Notes: a model not told the origin generated them from the letters alone. Shown: positions 22,848 to 31,572, counted from the first letter of the stretch. The stretch: 46,190 bases of DNA from Oscillospiraceae bacterium (GCA_014799365.1 JAAVIF010000051.1:32766-78955); one strand, 5' to 3'. Numbers and translations are program-made.

Positions 22848-24406
22848 TTTTCCCTTATGCTCCCTCCCACATATCTCCCCTGTCCTTGTTCTTCAAGCAC
22901 TGCAAAAGTATTCTCCGCAAAATACCTGTTATAATAATTCCGATCCATATAATGCACCAAATTTCCGTTTTCGTTTTCTCCCCAGCTCTCCATAATATAA
23001 TTCACAACATAATACCTATCCAAAAAACAGAATATCTCACAAACAATATAATCGTCACTTTCGAGCCGCTCGATCTCAGCCAAAAGCTTGTCCCCTTGAT
23101 TTCGGTTTACAAGCTCTTCCCGCGGCACCGATTCGCCCACTATCTCCTCACCCGAATCATAAAACATAAACGGCTTCCATGTATGACCGCCGCCAAGTGA
23201 ATTGGCGTCGTATTTGGATTGGTGCAAAAGAAATGTGCCTGTTTCGGGACCCAATAAAGGTTCAACGCACATACCCCATTTTGAAATTTCCGATTCAAAC
23301 CATACGCCGTTTTTTACTCCGAATATACTGCAAGGCGAGCCGTTGCCTCCCCCTTGAGCAATAAACAGATTTCCCACCCTGTAATGCCAATTTAAGGATG
23401 CTTCTATTTTTTCAAAATCGGAGCCGTTCCAAAAATATATGTAATTCCCGCCTTTTACATAGGAAAAAGCCTCATAATTGCCGTTACCGTCAAAATCATC
23501 AAATACGAAAAAAGCTTCTCCGAGAAAATCCGTATCTCTGTCGGCTTGAAAAAGCTTTTGCGCTTCACCTTTGCCTTTTATATAGAGATTATACACCTCC
23601 GCCGTTTTCCCTGCCATTTCCTCATAGGAAACCCTGTCGGAAAAATCAAAGGCGCATATTGACACCGCGTTTTCCGTAAGGTAAACATCGCCGTTATCAT
23701 AATCAAATCTGTGGTCGCGTCCTTCCTCGTATCCGTAACTTTCTTCCTCGTTCTCCAAATAATAGTCAACCGTTTCCAGCAGCGGATAATTACTGCCTGC
23801 AACGGCATAGGCTTTAAAATAAAGCGTCCTGTCAAGCTTTCCCTCGGAAAGGGTTATTCTGTCTATTTGGTTGAGCCGCTGATGATTCGAATGTTCGTAA
23901 AAATTATGCACGTACACGCATCCGTCATAAGTACTCAGTATTGTATACCCGTCCCGACAGTAGCCCTCAAATCCTCCTAAGTATGTACCATCAATATTAT
24001 AAACATCAACGGGCATCAAGCCTTGACCCGAATTATGCCGCACCAGATACACCTCGGGTACTCCGTCAAGGTCAAAATCATAAAGACCCGTGTAATATTG
24101 TTCCGTATCGGTTTTATTGTCATTCAGGATTTTGTCGATCTGTTCAACCGCCTTATGGGTCAATAATCCGTTTTCGTCGGTGTATTCCCCTTTTTGAATC
24201 GGCTCCGCAGCGGACGTTTCCTCTGTTGATGTAACAGAGTCGGCGGCTTCGGTTATCTCGTCGACGGTGCTGTACTGTTCCGCTTCTTTGGCAGCAGTTG
24301 TTGTAACCTCCGTATCGTTTTGATGTGTTGACGGCTCGTTTTTGAATGAGCAGGCGGAAAGCATCAGCACCGATAAGATAATTGCAATTGCCGTAATTTT
24401 TTTCAT
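22844..24406 (-). CDS. Large lipoprotein with FG-GAP/VCBS-like repeats
   Basis: 520 residues from the ATG at 24406, which has AGGGAGGGAAAGG upstream; an in-frame ATG at 24439 lies within the promoter region and is rejected. Lipobox LSACS (Cys19), then a Thr/Glu/Ser linker to about 70. The body contains acidic loops of the type found in FG-GAP/VCBS repeats: DFDLDGVPEVYL, FVFDDFDGNGNYEAF, and similar stretches that could bind calcium. Such lipoproteins are common in Clostridia and have no established function. It is the first gene of a two-gene unit with the RelB-like frame, under a promoter with TGTAAx direct repeats. Confidence 0.75.
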   Translation of the reverse strand: MKKITAIAIILSVLMLSACSFKNEPSTHQNDTEVTTTAAKEAEQYSTVDEITEAADSVTSTEETSAAEPIQKGEYTDENGLLTHKAVEQIDKILNDNKTDTEQYYTGLYDFDLDGVPEVYLVRHNSGQGLMPVDVYNIDGTYLGGFEGYCRDGYTILSTYDGCVYVHNFYEHSNHQRLNQIDRITLSEGKLDRTLYFKAYAVAGSNYPLLETVDYYLENEEESYGYEEGRDHRFDYDNGDVYLTENAVSICAFDFSDRVSYEEMAGKTAEVYNLYIKGKGEAQKLFQADRDTDFLGEAFFVFDDFDGNGNYEAFSYVKGGNYIYFWNGSDFEKIEASLNWHYRVGNLFIAQGGGNGSPCSIFGVKNGVWFESEISKWGMCVEPLLGPETGTFLLHQSKYDANSLGGGHTWKPFMFYDSGEEIVGESVPREELVNRNQGDKLLAEIERLESDDYIVCEIFCFLDRYYVVNYIMESWGENENGNLVHYMDRNYYNRYFAENTFAVLEEQGQGRYVGGSIREK

Positions 24407-24429
24407 TGCCTTTCCCTCCCTTTTTTGTA

Positions 24430-24474
24430 ATTGTATCATATAAAAAACGTAAATACAATTACAAAAGGGTTACA
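24430..24474 (-). promoter_or_regulatory. Direct-repeat operator and promoter of the large lipoprotein gene
   Basis: Minus strand: TGTAAC (24474-24469), N5, TGTAAT (24463-24458), -35 TTGTAT (24458-24453), 17 bp, -10 TACAAT (24435-24430). The operator and -35 region differ by one base over about 26 bp from those before 17320. Confidence 0.65.
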
Positions 24475-24505
24475 ATTTTTTCGGAGCCTCTTTCGGACTA
24501 TGTCC

Positions 24506-24883
24506 TTAAAAAACATTTCCCCAGCTGATCTCCTGCTCCCGGCAATAAGCACTGACCAATTCGTCCATGAGTCCGCACTCCACCGTTACTTCGTCGCTGT
24601 CGGACTCTATCAGCCGTTCAAGCCTTTGCGCCGACATAGTGATCTCAAGCGCGTGATCATTGTCCAGTATAAGTATATGAAGCTCCCTGAACCCGCGCCA
24701 TATCTCGGAGGCCTCTTTTGCCGCCGTCCTCGCGCCCTCCTTGTCTCCGCTTAAGTAACACTCTTTAACCTGCCGCAGGCTTTCTCTTATGTCGTCCCCT
24801 ACCTTTGAGGTATAAAACAAGCTTATTATCCCTCCCGCAAATATAAGCACCGTTAAAATACAGCAAATAACGATTCGTTTCAT
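24506..24883 (-). CDS. DUF4363-family membrane-anchored protein
   Basis: 125 residues from the ATG at 24883 (AAGAAAGGCGGTAAAC upstream); the upstream in-frame start at 24925 lacks a ribosome site. One N-terminal transmembrane helix (IVICCILTVLIFAGGIISLFY) and a helical domain with Trp (EIWRGFRELHILILDNDHALEI), as in DUF4363. This family is typically encoded next to DUF421/YetF genes in spore-forming Clostridia, as here, 54 bp downstream of the partner. Function unknown. Confidence 0.8.
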   Translation of the reverse strand: MKRIVICCILTVLIFAGGIISLFYTSKVGDDIRESLRQVKECYLSGDKEGARTAAKEASEIWRGFRELHILILDNDHALEITMSAQRLERLIESDSDEVTVECGLMDELVSAYCREQEISWGNVF

Positions 24884-24937
24884 GTTTACCGCCTTTCTTT
24901 TTCCGAAAAAACAATCCGACGACAATTTCTTTTTGGC

Positions 24938-25573
24938 TTACTTTGTTTCCTTATTGACAATAAAATATGCCCCATTGCTGTCCGCCGACATAAAGAATAC
25001 CTTGGGCAGCTCGGTGTTGTTTTCTTTTAAGATCGCTTTGACCCAGCCCTCGCCCAGATTTGTGCGATTCAGCCCGTCCATGTTTATCTCTCCGTCATGT
25101 ATAATGACCTCGGGAGGGTTTTGAGCCGGCTCCTCCTTTTGGAGAAAGTTTATTTTGCCCGTGGTCTCCACAATGGCGTACTGTACCTTGGATATATCGA
25201 AAATACCCTGCTCCCGCATTGCTTCCGTCAAGTCGTCTATTGTGTATCTGAGGTTTTTCATTTCATTTTGGTCAATTTTTCCGTCCGAAATAATAACTCT
25301 CGCGGTACCGCTGACCGCTTTTCTTACTTTGGTGCTTTTAAGCATTATACCCGACAGTATCACGTCAAGCGAACCTATCATAAGAATAGGGATTACTCCC
25401 ATAAGCATAGGAGTGGAAGAATCCTCCAAGGCCAATGTAGCTATGTTGGAGATCATTATGGTAGTAACCAGCTCCGAGGGCTGAAGCTCTCCTAACTGCT
25501 TTTTGCCCATAAGGCGCAGAGTAACAACTATCAGGAGGTATAACAAAACGGTGCGAATAGTGATTATAAGCAT
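24938..25573 (-). CDS. DUF421 (YetF/YrbG-like) membrane protein
   Basis: 211 residues. Two or three N-terminal transmembrane segments (IRTVLLYLLIVVTLRLMGKKQLGEL, ELVTTIMISNIATLAL, MLMGVIPILMIGSLDVILSGIML) and two soluble DUF421 halves (VRKAVSGTARVIISDGKID and PPEVIIHDGEINMDGLNR). In Bacillus, YetF-type proteins are membrane proteins linked to spores. Together with DUF4363 it probably forms a small membrane complex. No promoter recognised; a sporulation sigma factor may read it. Confidence 0.88.
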   Translation of the reverse strand: MLIITIRTVLLYLLIVVTLRLMGKKQLGELQPSELVTTIMISNIATLALEDSSTPMLMGVIPILMIGSLDVILSGIMLKSTKVRKAVSGTARVIISDGKIDQNEMKNLRYTIDDLTEAMREQGIFDISKVQYAIVETTGKINFLQKEEPAQNPPEVIIHDGEINMDGLNRTNLGEGWVKAILKENNTELPKVFFMSADSNGAYFIVNKETK

Positions 25574-25773
25574 TTTTACAGCCCCTTGTCAGTGATATAT
25601 AAGGGTATTTTGTGCGCGGAAGAAAAAAATATTACTTTTTTTAAAGAAATTTTAAAGAATAAATTAACGATATAAAAATTAAAATTATGATACAACAACT
25701 CTGCTATTCATGTTAAAATCAAATACAGAAAGCAACACAAAACTTTAATCATTTTACAGGCATGATTAACACA

Positions 25774-25823
25774 CCGTTCTCAAAGCTTCCGTTAAATTTG
25801 TCCGGAATTTGATTCGAGAACGG
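25774..25823 (+). promoter_or_regulatory. Leader hairpin before the GH5 lipoprotein gene
   Basis: Outer stem CCGTTCTC / GAGAACGG (25774-25781, 25816-25823) and inner stem TTCCG / CGGAA (25787-25791, 25803-25807), ending 28 bp before the ATG. It may be a 5-prime UTR structure or an operator. The rest of the 25574-25850 gap is AT-rich, and no clear promoter was found. Confidence 0.55.
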
Positions 25824-25850
25824 TATAAAACAGTCGACGGAGGTGTTTAA

Positions 25851-27005
25851 ATGAAAAAAGCGCGAAATATAGCGGCCCTGCTGATGTCCTTTTCAATGCT
25901 GTTTACCCTGTGTTCCTGCAACGGAGAAAACACCGAGGGAAGCGAGGACAAAAGCGCGGACTATAAACAGCCCATGCGCGGTATAACGGTCACCGAGCTT
26001 GTTGCCGAAATGAAAACGGGCTGGAATCTGGGAAACACTCTTGACGCAAACGACGGCGAAACCTCGTGGGGCAACCCCGTGACCACCCACGAGATGATAG
26101 ACGAGGTGGCAAAAGCAGGCTTCGACGTTTTAAGAATACCCACCACATGGGAGAAGCACTTTACCGACAGCGACGATTTTAAGATCGACGACGAATGGAT
26201 GAACAGAGTTGAAGAGGTGGTAAATTACGCCTTTGACAACGATATGTACGTCATTTTAAACTGTCACCATGAAACCGACTGGATAAAACCGGCCATGAAC
26301 GAGGTGGACAATGTTCTGCCCAAGTTCAACGCCATGTGGACGCAGATCGCCGAGCATTTCAAGGAATACGGAGATCACCTGCTTTTTGAGGGCCTGAACG
26401 AGCCGCGTATCGTCGGCGGTGAAAACGAGTGGAACGGCGGCACCGAGGACGGAAGAAAAGCACTGAATATTTTAAACAAGGCCTTTGTGGACACGGTAAG
26501 AGCCACGGGAGGCAACAACAGCACAAGAGCCTTGCTTATCCCGTCCTTTGCTGCGGCGGTAACAGATACGGCGTTAGGGGATTTTGAAGTACCCGACGAC
26601 CCGAATATAATAGTTTCGCTTCACGCTTATACCCCCTTCGACTTTACTTTCAGCGACGGAAAAAATCTCTTCAATTACGACGATTCGGTCGGCAGCTCAA
26701 TAGACTGGGTCTTCGGAGTTATCGATAATTACTTTACATCTAAAAACATACCCGTTATCATCACCGAATACGGTTCGGTAAACAAGATCGAAAGCTTTGC
26801 CGTAGTGCCTAACCCGCGGTATGCGGAAAATGTCAAGTGGGTGACACGGTATCTCGAAAGAGCGAAGGAATCGGGGATCCCCTGCGTATGGTGGGACAAC
26901 GGCGTGCATTTCGGCGGCGATGAGCTGTTCGGAATATTTAACCGCAGCGACCTTAGCTGGTATACGCCCGATCTGGTTGACGCCATAATGAAGGTGTACG
27001 AATAA
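25851..27005 (+). CDS. GH5 endoglucanase lipoprotein (GH5_4-like)
   Basis: 384 residues. Lipobox LCSC (Cys23) anchors it outside the membrane. The GH5 barrel begins MKTGWNLGNTLDA, has ILNCHHE (His140), the acid/base Glu184 in FEGLNEPR, His258 in VSLHAYTPF and the nucleophile Glu306 in IITEYGS, with the stacking WWDNG near 347-351. These match subfamily-4-type endo-beta-1,4-glucanases acting on cellulose, xyloglucan or mixed glucans. There is no dockerin and no recognised binding module, so it acts as a membrane-tethered enzyme rather than in a cellulosome. The sugar-binding lipoprotein follows 77 bp later. Confidence 0.92.
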   Translation: MKKARNIAALLMSFSMLFTLCSCNGENTEGSEDKSADYKQPMRGITVTELVAEMKTGWNLGNTLDANDGETSWGNPVTTHEMIDEVAKAGFDVLRIPTTWEKHFTDSDDFKIDDEWMNRVEEVVNYAFDNDMYVILNCHHETDWIKPAMNEVDNVLPKFNAMWTQIAEHFKEYGDHLLFEGLNEPRIVGGENEWNGGTEDGRKALNILNKAFVDTVRATGGNNSTRALLIPSFAAAVTDTALGDFEVPDDPNIIVSLHAYTPFDFTFSDGKNLFNYDDSVGSSIDWVFGVIDNYFTSKNIPVIITEYGSVNKIESFAVVPNPRYAENVKWVTRYLERAKESGIPCVWWDNGVHFGGDELFGIFNRSDLSWYTPDLVDAIMKVYE

Positions 27006-27082
27006 TCTTATTATGCAAGCAAAAAATCCTAAGACATTGTTTTAAACCATCAAAACCAATTTAACAGAAAAGGAGAAAAATC

Positions 27083-28489
27083 ATGAAAACGAAAAAGTTA
27101 CTTTCCGCGTCGGCGGCAGCTATCATGCTGTTAGGCATGCTTACGGCTTGTTCTCAGACAGAAGGAGGCGGCAGCGCAAGCACCGAACCCACCACTACCG
27201 CACCTCCCTCAACCATGGCGGATGAGCAGCAAAGTCAGGCGGAAGAAATTGCCGTTAAGGAATTTGAGCTTGAAAACAAAGAGATCACATTCCTTGCTTC
27301 ATGGGCAAGAAATCCCGCCAACGGAAAGAACAAGGACGTTGCCATCGAGCTTTTCCAGACAAGATTCGGCGGCACGATCAAGGATATGGTGGTAGCTGAT
27401 TCGGAAAGATATGACAGACTGGCTACATTGGTATCAACAGGCTCCTCTCCCGACTTCTTCTCGGCAGGAGACATGGATGCTTTCCCCAAGGGCGCGATAA
27501 ACCAGATGTTCCAGCCGTTGGATAATTACATTGATTTTAACGACCAGTGGTTCGGAAGCCGCAAGAGCATAAACGATCCCTTTGTGTACAACGGCGAGCA
27601 CTATGTAAGCGTTATCAGCCCCGAAGTAGATGTTCTGATGATCTACAACAAGGCCGTTCTTGCGGAAAACGGATTGCAGGATCCCGCAGATCTGCTTAAG
27701 GAAGGCAACTGGAACTGGACTACCTGCAAGCAGATGATGAACGAATTCTGCGACAAGTCCGAAGATAATTACGCTACCGACGGCTGGTGGATAACCAAGG
27801 GCTTCTGCAATTCCACGGGCGTTCCCTTTATCGGAATGGAAAACGGAAAAGTCGTAAACAACTTAAGGGATTCTCTGATCGGAGAAGCGGAGGAATTCCT
27901 CTACAACCTTAACAAAGAAGAAATGGCTTATCCCGTATGGGATTACGGCTGGGTATCGAATCCCGGAAACGTAGGCATAGGCAAGACTCTGTTCTATCCC
28001 GTAGGCTACTGGGCTTTGACCGAGGTAAACTCCGAATACGGTCTTGCCAAGTACGGCAACATTGAGGACGTAGGATTTGTACCCATTCCCAAATGTCCTT
28101 CCGCCGATGAATATTATATCCCCGCGAGAGTTAACGGCTATATGCTTTGCTCCGGCGCACCCAATCCCGAAGGCTTTGCCTGCATGATGTACTGTGAGGC
28201 TGCCGCAAACGACAGCGATGAAGCGGAGCAGATCACAAAGGATCAGTACTATAACGAATACGGCTGGACCGATTCTATGTGGGAAATGCGCGGCATTATC
28301 TACGATATGCTGGATGAACACCCCGTATTTGATTTCTCAAGCGGTATCTCCGAGGCTCTGTTTGACGCTCTTGACAATCCCACAAAGGACGCTTATCACA
28401 ACGGCGCGTCCTGGACTCAGACAAGAGAAAATATCCTTAATTCCGTTCAGACCGAGGTAGATAAGGCTAACGGAGCGTTGGATAGCTAA
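27083..28489 (+). CDS. ABC-transporter sugar-binding lipoprotein without adjacent permeases
   Basis: 468 residues. Lipobox LTACS (Cys23), Thr/Ser linker to about 55, then a type 1 extracellular solute-binding protein: FELENKEITFLASW, FQTRFGGTIKDMV, STGSSPDFFSAGDMDAFPKG, and many Trp residues that suit oligosaccharide stacking. It probably captures cello-oligosaccharides released by the GH5 lipoprotein encoded just upstream. No permease or ATPase genes are nearby, so it must use transporters encoded elsewhere or act only in binding. Confidence 0.85.
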   Translation: MKTKKLLSASAAAIMLLGMLTACSQTEGGGSASTEPTTTAPPSTMADEQQSQAEEIAVKEFELENKEITFLASWARNPANGKNKDVAIELFQTRFGGTIKDMVVADSERYDRLATLVSTGSSPDFFSAGDMDAFPKGAINQMFQPLDNYIDFNDQWFGSRKSINDPFVYNGEHYVSVISPEVDVLMIYNKAVLAENGLQDPADLLKEGNWNWTTCKQMMNEFCDKSEDNYATDGWWITKGFCNSTGVPFIGMENGKVVNNLRDSLIGEAEEFLYNLNKEEMAYPVWDYGWVSNPGNVGIGKTLFYPVGYWALTEVNSEYGLAKYGNIEDVGFVPIPKCPSADEYYIPARVNGYMLCSGAPNPEGFACMMYCEAAANDSDEAEQITKDQYYNEYGWTDSMWEMRGIIYDMLDEHPVFDFSSGISEALFDALDNPTKDAYHNGASWTQTRENILNSVQTEVDKANGALDS

Positions 28490-28530
28490 AATGCTAAAAT
28501 AATGTAGTTTTATACTAATAATAATATCAA

Positions 28531-28553
28531 GAGAAGCAACGGCTTCTCAAAAA
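28531..28553 (+). terminator. Weak terminator-like hairpin after the binding protein gene
   Basis: GAGAAGC-aacg-GCTTCTC followed by AAAAATAAAA rather than T; it may instead be an RNA processing or stabilising hairpin. Confidence 0.4.
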
Positions 28554-28610
28554 TAAAACCCCGTTTTGCCGATACGGTACGAAACGGAATTACAGAAAGG
28601 AATACGTGTT

Positions 28611-29213
28611 ATGAAAACATTTAAGTTGTTCGCAGGCATTGCCGCTGCCGCTTCTGCCGCGGTCATTCTCACCTCCGCCGTTTCGGCTTACGATTTCGGA
28701 GATAAAAATTTAGGAAAAAACTGGAGCCTTAACGCCACCGTTTCCGCTTCCGAATTTGCGGAGCTTACCGCCGATTCCTATGTAACAGTTACCTTTGAAG
28801 CCGATCAAGCAGAGGAGGAATACTGGTCAATTAAGCCTATGGATTCCTCATGGACATTTATCGACCCCAACGGCGAGGGTGGACCCGAGCTTGCGGAGGG
28901 CAAGGACGCTTATCCCGTAGAAAAGGATTGGACCTCCATTACCTTTAAGATTCCCGCCGATTTTGTCGATTCAATTAAAGAAGGCGGTATGGTATTTATA
29001 GGCCACAGCATTACGTTAAAGACACTTACCGTATCCGATGAGGCTCCCGTTACCGAAGCGGCTCCCGCAGCAGCAGAGTCCGCCGCAGGCAGCACCGACG
29101 CTCCCGCGGGAGATAAGACAAACGTTGATACCGGTGTTGAGGGCGTAGCCGCTGTTGCGGTCGTTTCCCTTATTGCGGGTACCGTTGCGGTGATCAGCAG
29201 AAAAAGAAAATAA
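28611..29213 (+). CDS. Secreted beta-rich surface protein with N-x-D-T-G anchor signal
   Basis: 200 residues from the ATG at 28611 (AGAAAGGAATACGTGTT upstream); the in-frame ATG at 28566 has no ribosome site. Signal peptide to about residue 25 (VSA-YD), a beta-rich domain of about 110 residues with exposed Trp (KNWSLNATV, EEEYWSIKP, DSSWTFIDPNG, EKDWTSITFKIP), an Ala/Pro/Glu linker, and the anchor TNVDTGVEGVA + hydrophobic helix + SRKRK. The fold and aromatics suggest carbohydrate binding, which is an inference. The ending is the same as in the protein at 5223. It lies between the sugar-binding protein and AraC genes of the beta-glucan locus. Confidence 0.78.
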   Translation: MKTFKLFAGIAAAASAAVILTSAVSAYDFGDKNLGKNWSLNATVSASEFAELTADSYVTVTFEADQAEEEYWSIKPMDSSWTFIDPNGEGGPELAEGKDAYPVEKDWTSITFKIPADFVDSIKEGGMVFIGHSITLKTLTVSDEAPVTEAAPAAAESAAGSTDAPAGDKTNVDTGVEGVAAVAVVSLIAGTVAVISRKRK

Positions 29214-29244
29214 GTAAATTTTAATATTCATTTTTTCCTATTCA

Positions 29245-29290
29245 AAAAACCAATATCCCCTTGCGGTAAAGTAAGGGGATATTGGTTTTT
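29245..29290. terminator. Bidirectional terminator between the surface protein and AraC genes
   Basis: Long perfect stem around AACCAATATCCCCTT / AAGGGGATATTGGTT with A run on the left and T run on the right. Confidence 0.9.
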
Positions 29291-29368
29291 ATTGTAAACA
29301 AATCAAAGCCGCCGCAGCCGGCAAAAAAGTCACAAATGTCAAACTGTTTTTTATAACGCCATTGCGTT

Positions 29369-30112
29369 CTACTCCTTATCCCCCCACCTCGTCCTAAAAA
29401 ACTTCTCCCGGTACTCCTTGGGCGTAAGCTTGGTATAAGACTTAAACACCTGAATAAAGTAGCTTTCCGAATTAAAGCAAAGATAGTTTGAAATTTCAAT
29501 ACAGGAATAATCGGAAAATTTAAGCAGGTTTTCCGCCGCTTCCACGCGTTTTTGCGATATATACTGCGAAACGGTAACGCCTACCTCCTTATGAAAAAGC
29601 TTTGAGTGATACGGCGCGCTTAAACCCACGTTATCCGCAAGATCGTTCAGGGTTATTTTGTTGTGCAGATTGTCATAGATCAGATCGAGACAAATAAGTA
29701 TGGGCTTGGAATAAAGCCCCTTTTTTATTATGGCGTGCATTCTGCCCGTGTAATCTTCAACAAGCTCGCGGTGAATGGAGTGTATCTCCTCCTCGCTTAC
29801 GCACCTGTCGACCCTTAAAATATAAATATCGCTTAAATTATAAGCGGTTTCCATTTCCATGCCGCCCTCTATGCAGTATCTTGTAATAAAGGCAATGGTC
29901 ACAACAAGATGATACTTTAAATTCCTCAGCTTATCGTCGCTGAGCCTGCCGAAGCCGGTGCCGCCCAAGGGCGTGAAAAGGCGTCTTACTTCCTTGATAT
30001 TGCCCATTTTTACGCTTTGATAAAATTCCATTTCCCGTTCATAGGGCAGGTGAGCTATCATATACTCGCGGTTTTTAAACGCGGTATTCGTTAAAGCTTT
30101 GTTTATATCCAT
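29369..30112 (-). CDS. AraC-family transcriptional regulator
   Basis: 247 residues. The C-terminal AraC domain (about 145-240) has two helix-turn-helix units: ITLNDLADNVGLSAPYHSKLFHKEVG and CIEISNYLCFNSESYFIQVFKSYTKLTPKEYR. The N-terminal 140 residues form a helical sensing domain with no cupin motif recognised. It is divergent from the cytoplasmic GH5 gene with a 335-bp shared intergenic region, so it probably regulates that gene and perhaps the GH5 lipoprotein cluster in response to a cello-oligosaccharide. Start ATG has GGAG 8 nt upstream. Confidence 0.9.
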   Translation of the reverse strand: MDINKALTNTAFKNREYMIAHLPYEREMEFYQSVKMGNIKEVRRLFTPLGGTGFGRLSDDKLRNLKYHLVVTIAFITRYCIEGGMEMETAYNLSDIYILRVDRCVSEEEIHSIHRELVEDYTGRMHAIIKKGLYSKPILICLDLIYDNLHNKITLNDLADNVGLSAPYHSKLFHKEVGVTVSQYISQKRVEAAENLLKFSDYSCIEISNYLCFNSESYFIQVFKSYTKLTPKEYREKFFRTRWGDKE

Positions 30113-30170
30113 TTGATTCTCCGTTTATGCCAAACGCTTCATTTGAATGCGATGTTAATTTTTAATAATA

Positions 30171-30199
30171 ATTGTACCATTTTTTTATTCTTAATGCAA
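30171..30199 (-). promoter_or_regulatory. Promoter of the AraC-family regulator
   Basis: Minus strand: TTGCAT (30199-30194), 17 bp, TACAAT (30176-30171). Confidence 0.7.
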
Positions 30200-30216
30200 G
30201 CATTCATAACAAAAAA

Positions 30217-30246
30217 TTGACTTTAACAGCAAAAAAATGATATAAA
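30217..30246 (+). promoter_or_regulatory. Promoter of the cytoplasmic GH5 gene
   Basis: TTGACT (30217-30222), 18 bp, TATAAA (30241-30246). It implies an unusually long leader of about 195 nt. Confidence 0.6.
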
Positions 30247-30313
30247 AATTTTGGCTTTAGGTCTAATATTAGCATAATAAAGAAGAAAGGAGCTCCGCTG
30301 CCGAGAAGTACAT

Positions 30314-30403
30314 AACACTAATCCTTTTTAAAACTGTTGGATCAGTGTTTCGGGTGCAATCCCTTCTTAAACTGTGGGTATTATGTCAGTTTTAAAAGGG
30401 ATT
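30314..30403 (+). promoter_or_regulatory. Two-hairpin leader of the cytoplasmic GH5 gene
   Basis: Hairpin 1: AACACTAATCC / GGATCAGTGTT (30314-30324, 30339-30349), one mismatch. Hairpin 2: 17-nt arms 30358-30374 and 30387-30403 (AATCCCTT... / ...AAGGGATT), 15 of 17 paired. Hairpin 1 with its loop recurs at about 7985-8035 before the radical SAM gene (about 78% identical over 50 nt). It could be a cis-regulatory RNA; no known riboswitch class is recognised. Confidence 0.5.
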
Positions 30404-30447
30404 GATATAAAAAGTACGATAATTCGGTAAGCAGAGGAAGTATCGTT

Positions 30448-31395
30448 ATGAAAAAGTTTACTGGGTTTACCAAAGGGATAAATTTAGGCGGCTGGCTTTC
30501 CCAATGCGATTACAGCACCGAACGTCTCGAAGGCTTTATAACCGAAGACGACTTTAAAAAAATAGCGGGCTGGGGCGTTGACCATGTAAGGCTGCCCATT
30601 GACTACAATATATTGCAAAACGACGACGGAACGGTCAAGGAATCGGGCTTTTCTTATATCGACAAGGCACTGTCCCTTTGCGAAAAATATGGCTTGAATA
30701 CGATCATAGATCTGCATAAAACCATTGGCTACTCATTTGATAAGGGCGAAAACGAAAGCGGATTTTTTGACAGCATAAAGTACCAGGAAAGATTTTACGC
30801 CTTTTGGGCGGAGCTTGCCAGAAGATACGGCAATTCGGAAAGAATAGCCTTTGAGCTGCTTAACGAGGTGACGGATAAAGCCTTTTCCAAAAAGTGGAAC
30901 GAAATAGCCAAGGAATGTATTAAAAGAATACGTATTCTGGCAAAGGATACCGTGATTTTAGTGGGCGGCTACTGGAACAACAGTGTAGACGCGGTAAAAG
31001 ACCTTGATCTGCCGTATGATGATAAGGTAGTGTACAATTTCCACTGCTATGACCCCATGCCCTTTACTCATCAGGGCGCATCCTGGGTGTATCATATGGA
31101 CGTTTCAAAAAATGTAAGCTACGATCAAAGCGGCTGCAGCGCGGATAAGTTTATCAAAGCCTTTAAGGAAGCTTACGAAACGGCGGAAAAAAACGGCACC
31201 GTACTCTACTGTGGGGAATACGGAGTTATCGACAATGCGTCTCCCGAGGATACGGCTAAATGGTATAGGGATATAAACACAGCATTTGAGCATTACGGAA
31301 TAAGCCGCTGCGCTTGGTGCTACAAGGAAATGGATTTCGGGCTTTCCGATGAGAGAATGAAGGGGGTTATCGGGGAGGTCGTTAAGTGCCTTTGA
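30448..31395 (+). CDS. Cytoplasmic GH5 beta-glucanase/cellodextrinase
   Basis: 315 residues with no signal peptide. GH5 barrel: KGINLGGWLSQC start, WGVDHVRLPIDY, IIDLHKT (His90), acid/base Glu140 in FELLNEV, VVYNFHCYDPMPFTHQG (His199), nucleophile Glu257 in LYCGEYGV, and CAWCYKEMDFG near the end. Intracellular GH5 enzymes of this size (such as clostridial CelC types) cleave imported beta-glucan oligosaccharides. It therefore fits as the intracellular partner of the surface GH5 and the sugar-binding lipoprotein, under the divergent AraC regulator. Confidence 0.88.
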   Translation: MKKFTGFTKGINLGGWLSQCDYSTERLEGFITEDDFKKIAGWGVDHVRLPIDYNILQNDDGTVKESGFSYIDKALSLCEKYGLNTIIDLHKTIGYSFDKGENESGFFDSIKYQERFYAFWAELARRYGNSERIAFELLNEVTDKAFSKKWNEIAKECIKRIRILAKDTVILVGGYWNNSVDAVKDLDLPYDDKVVYNFHCYDPMPFTHQGASWVYHMDVSKNVSYDQSGCSADKFIKAFKEAYETAEKNGTVLYCGEYGVIDNASPEDTAKWYRDINTAFEHYGISRCAWCYKEMDFGLSDERMKGVIGEVVKCL

Positions 31396-31495
31396 TTTTG
31401 CTGTAAAAATAAGCGGTCTCAGAGTTACACACTAAACACAAATATCGTTTTAAAAAGCCATTTTTTTCCGCTTTTTAAACCGATATCGGTATTAA

Positions 31496-31530
31496 ATACG
31501 CCGTCTTTAAGGTAAGACGGCGTATTGTTG
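31496..31530. terminator. Terminator between the convergent GH5 and TIR-MORN genes
   Basis: Perfect 12-bp stem ATACGCCGTCTT / AAGACGGCGTAT (31496-31507, 31514-31525), T-rich on the right. A second AT-rich hairpin (about 31442-31486) lies just before it. Confidence 0.78.
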
Positions 31531-31572
31531 TTTTAAGCGGACTCTCAAAGATCGCTGTTTTTGTGAGACAGC

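Noticed and set aside
25851-27005. Cellulosomal enzyme with dockerin
   Set aside because: No dockerin calcium-loop pair is visible; the acidic loops seen in the lipoprotein at 24406 are FG-GAP/VCBS-like and not in dockerin arrangement.
28531-28548. ANTAR-type hairpin after the sugar-binding protein gene
   Set aside because: Only one hairpin with a four-base loop, whereas ANTAR targets need two hairpins with six-base loops.
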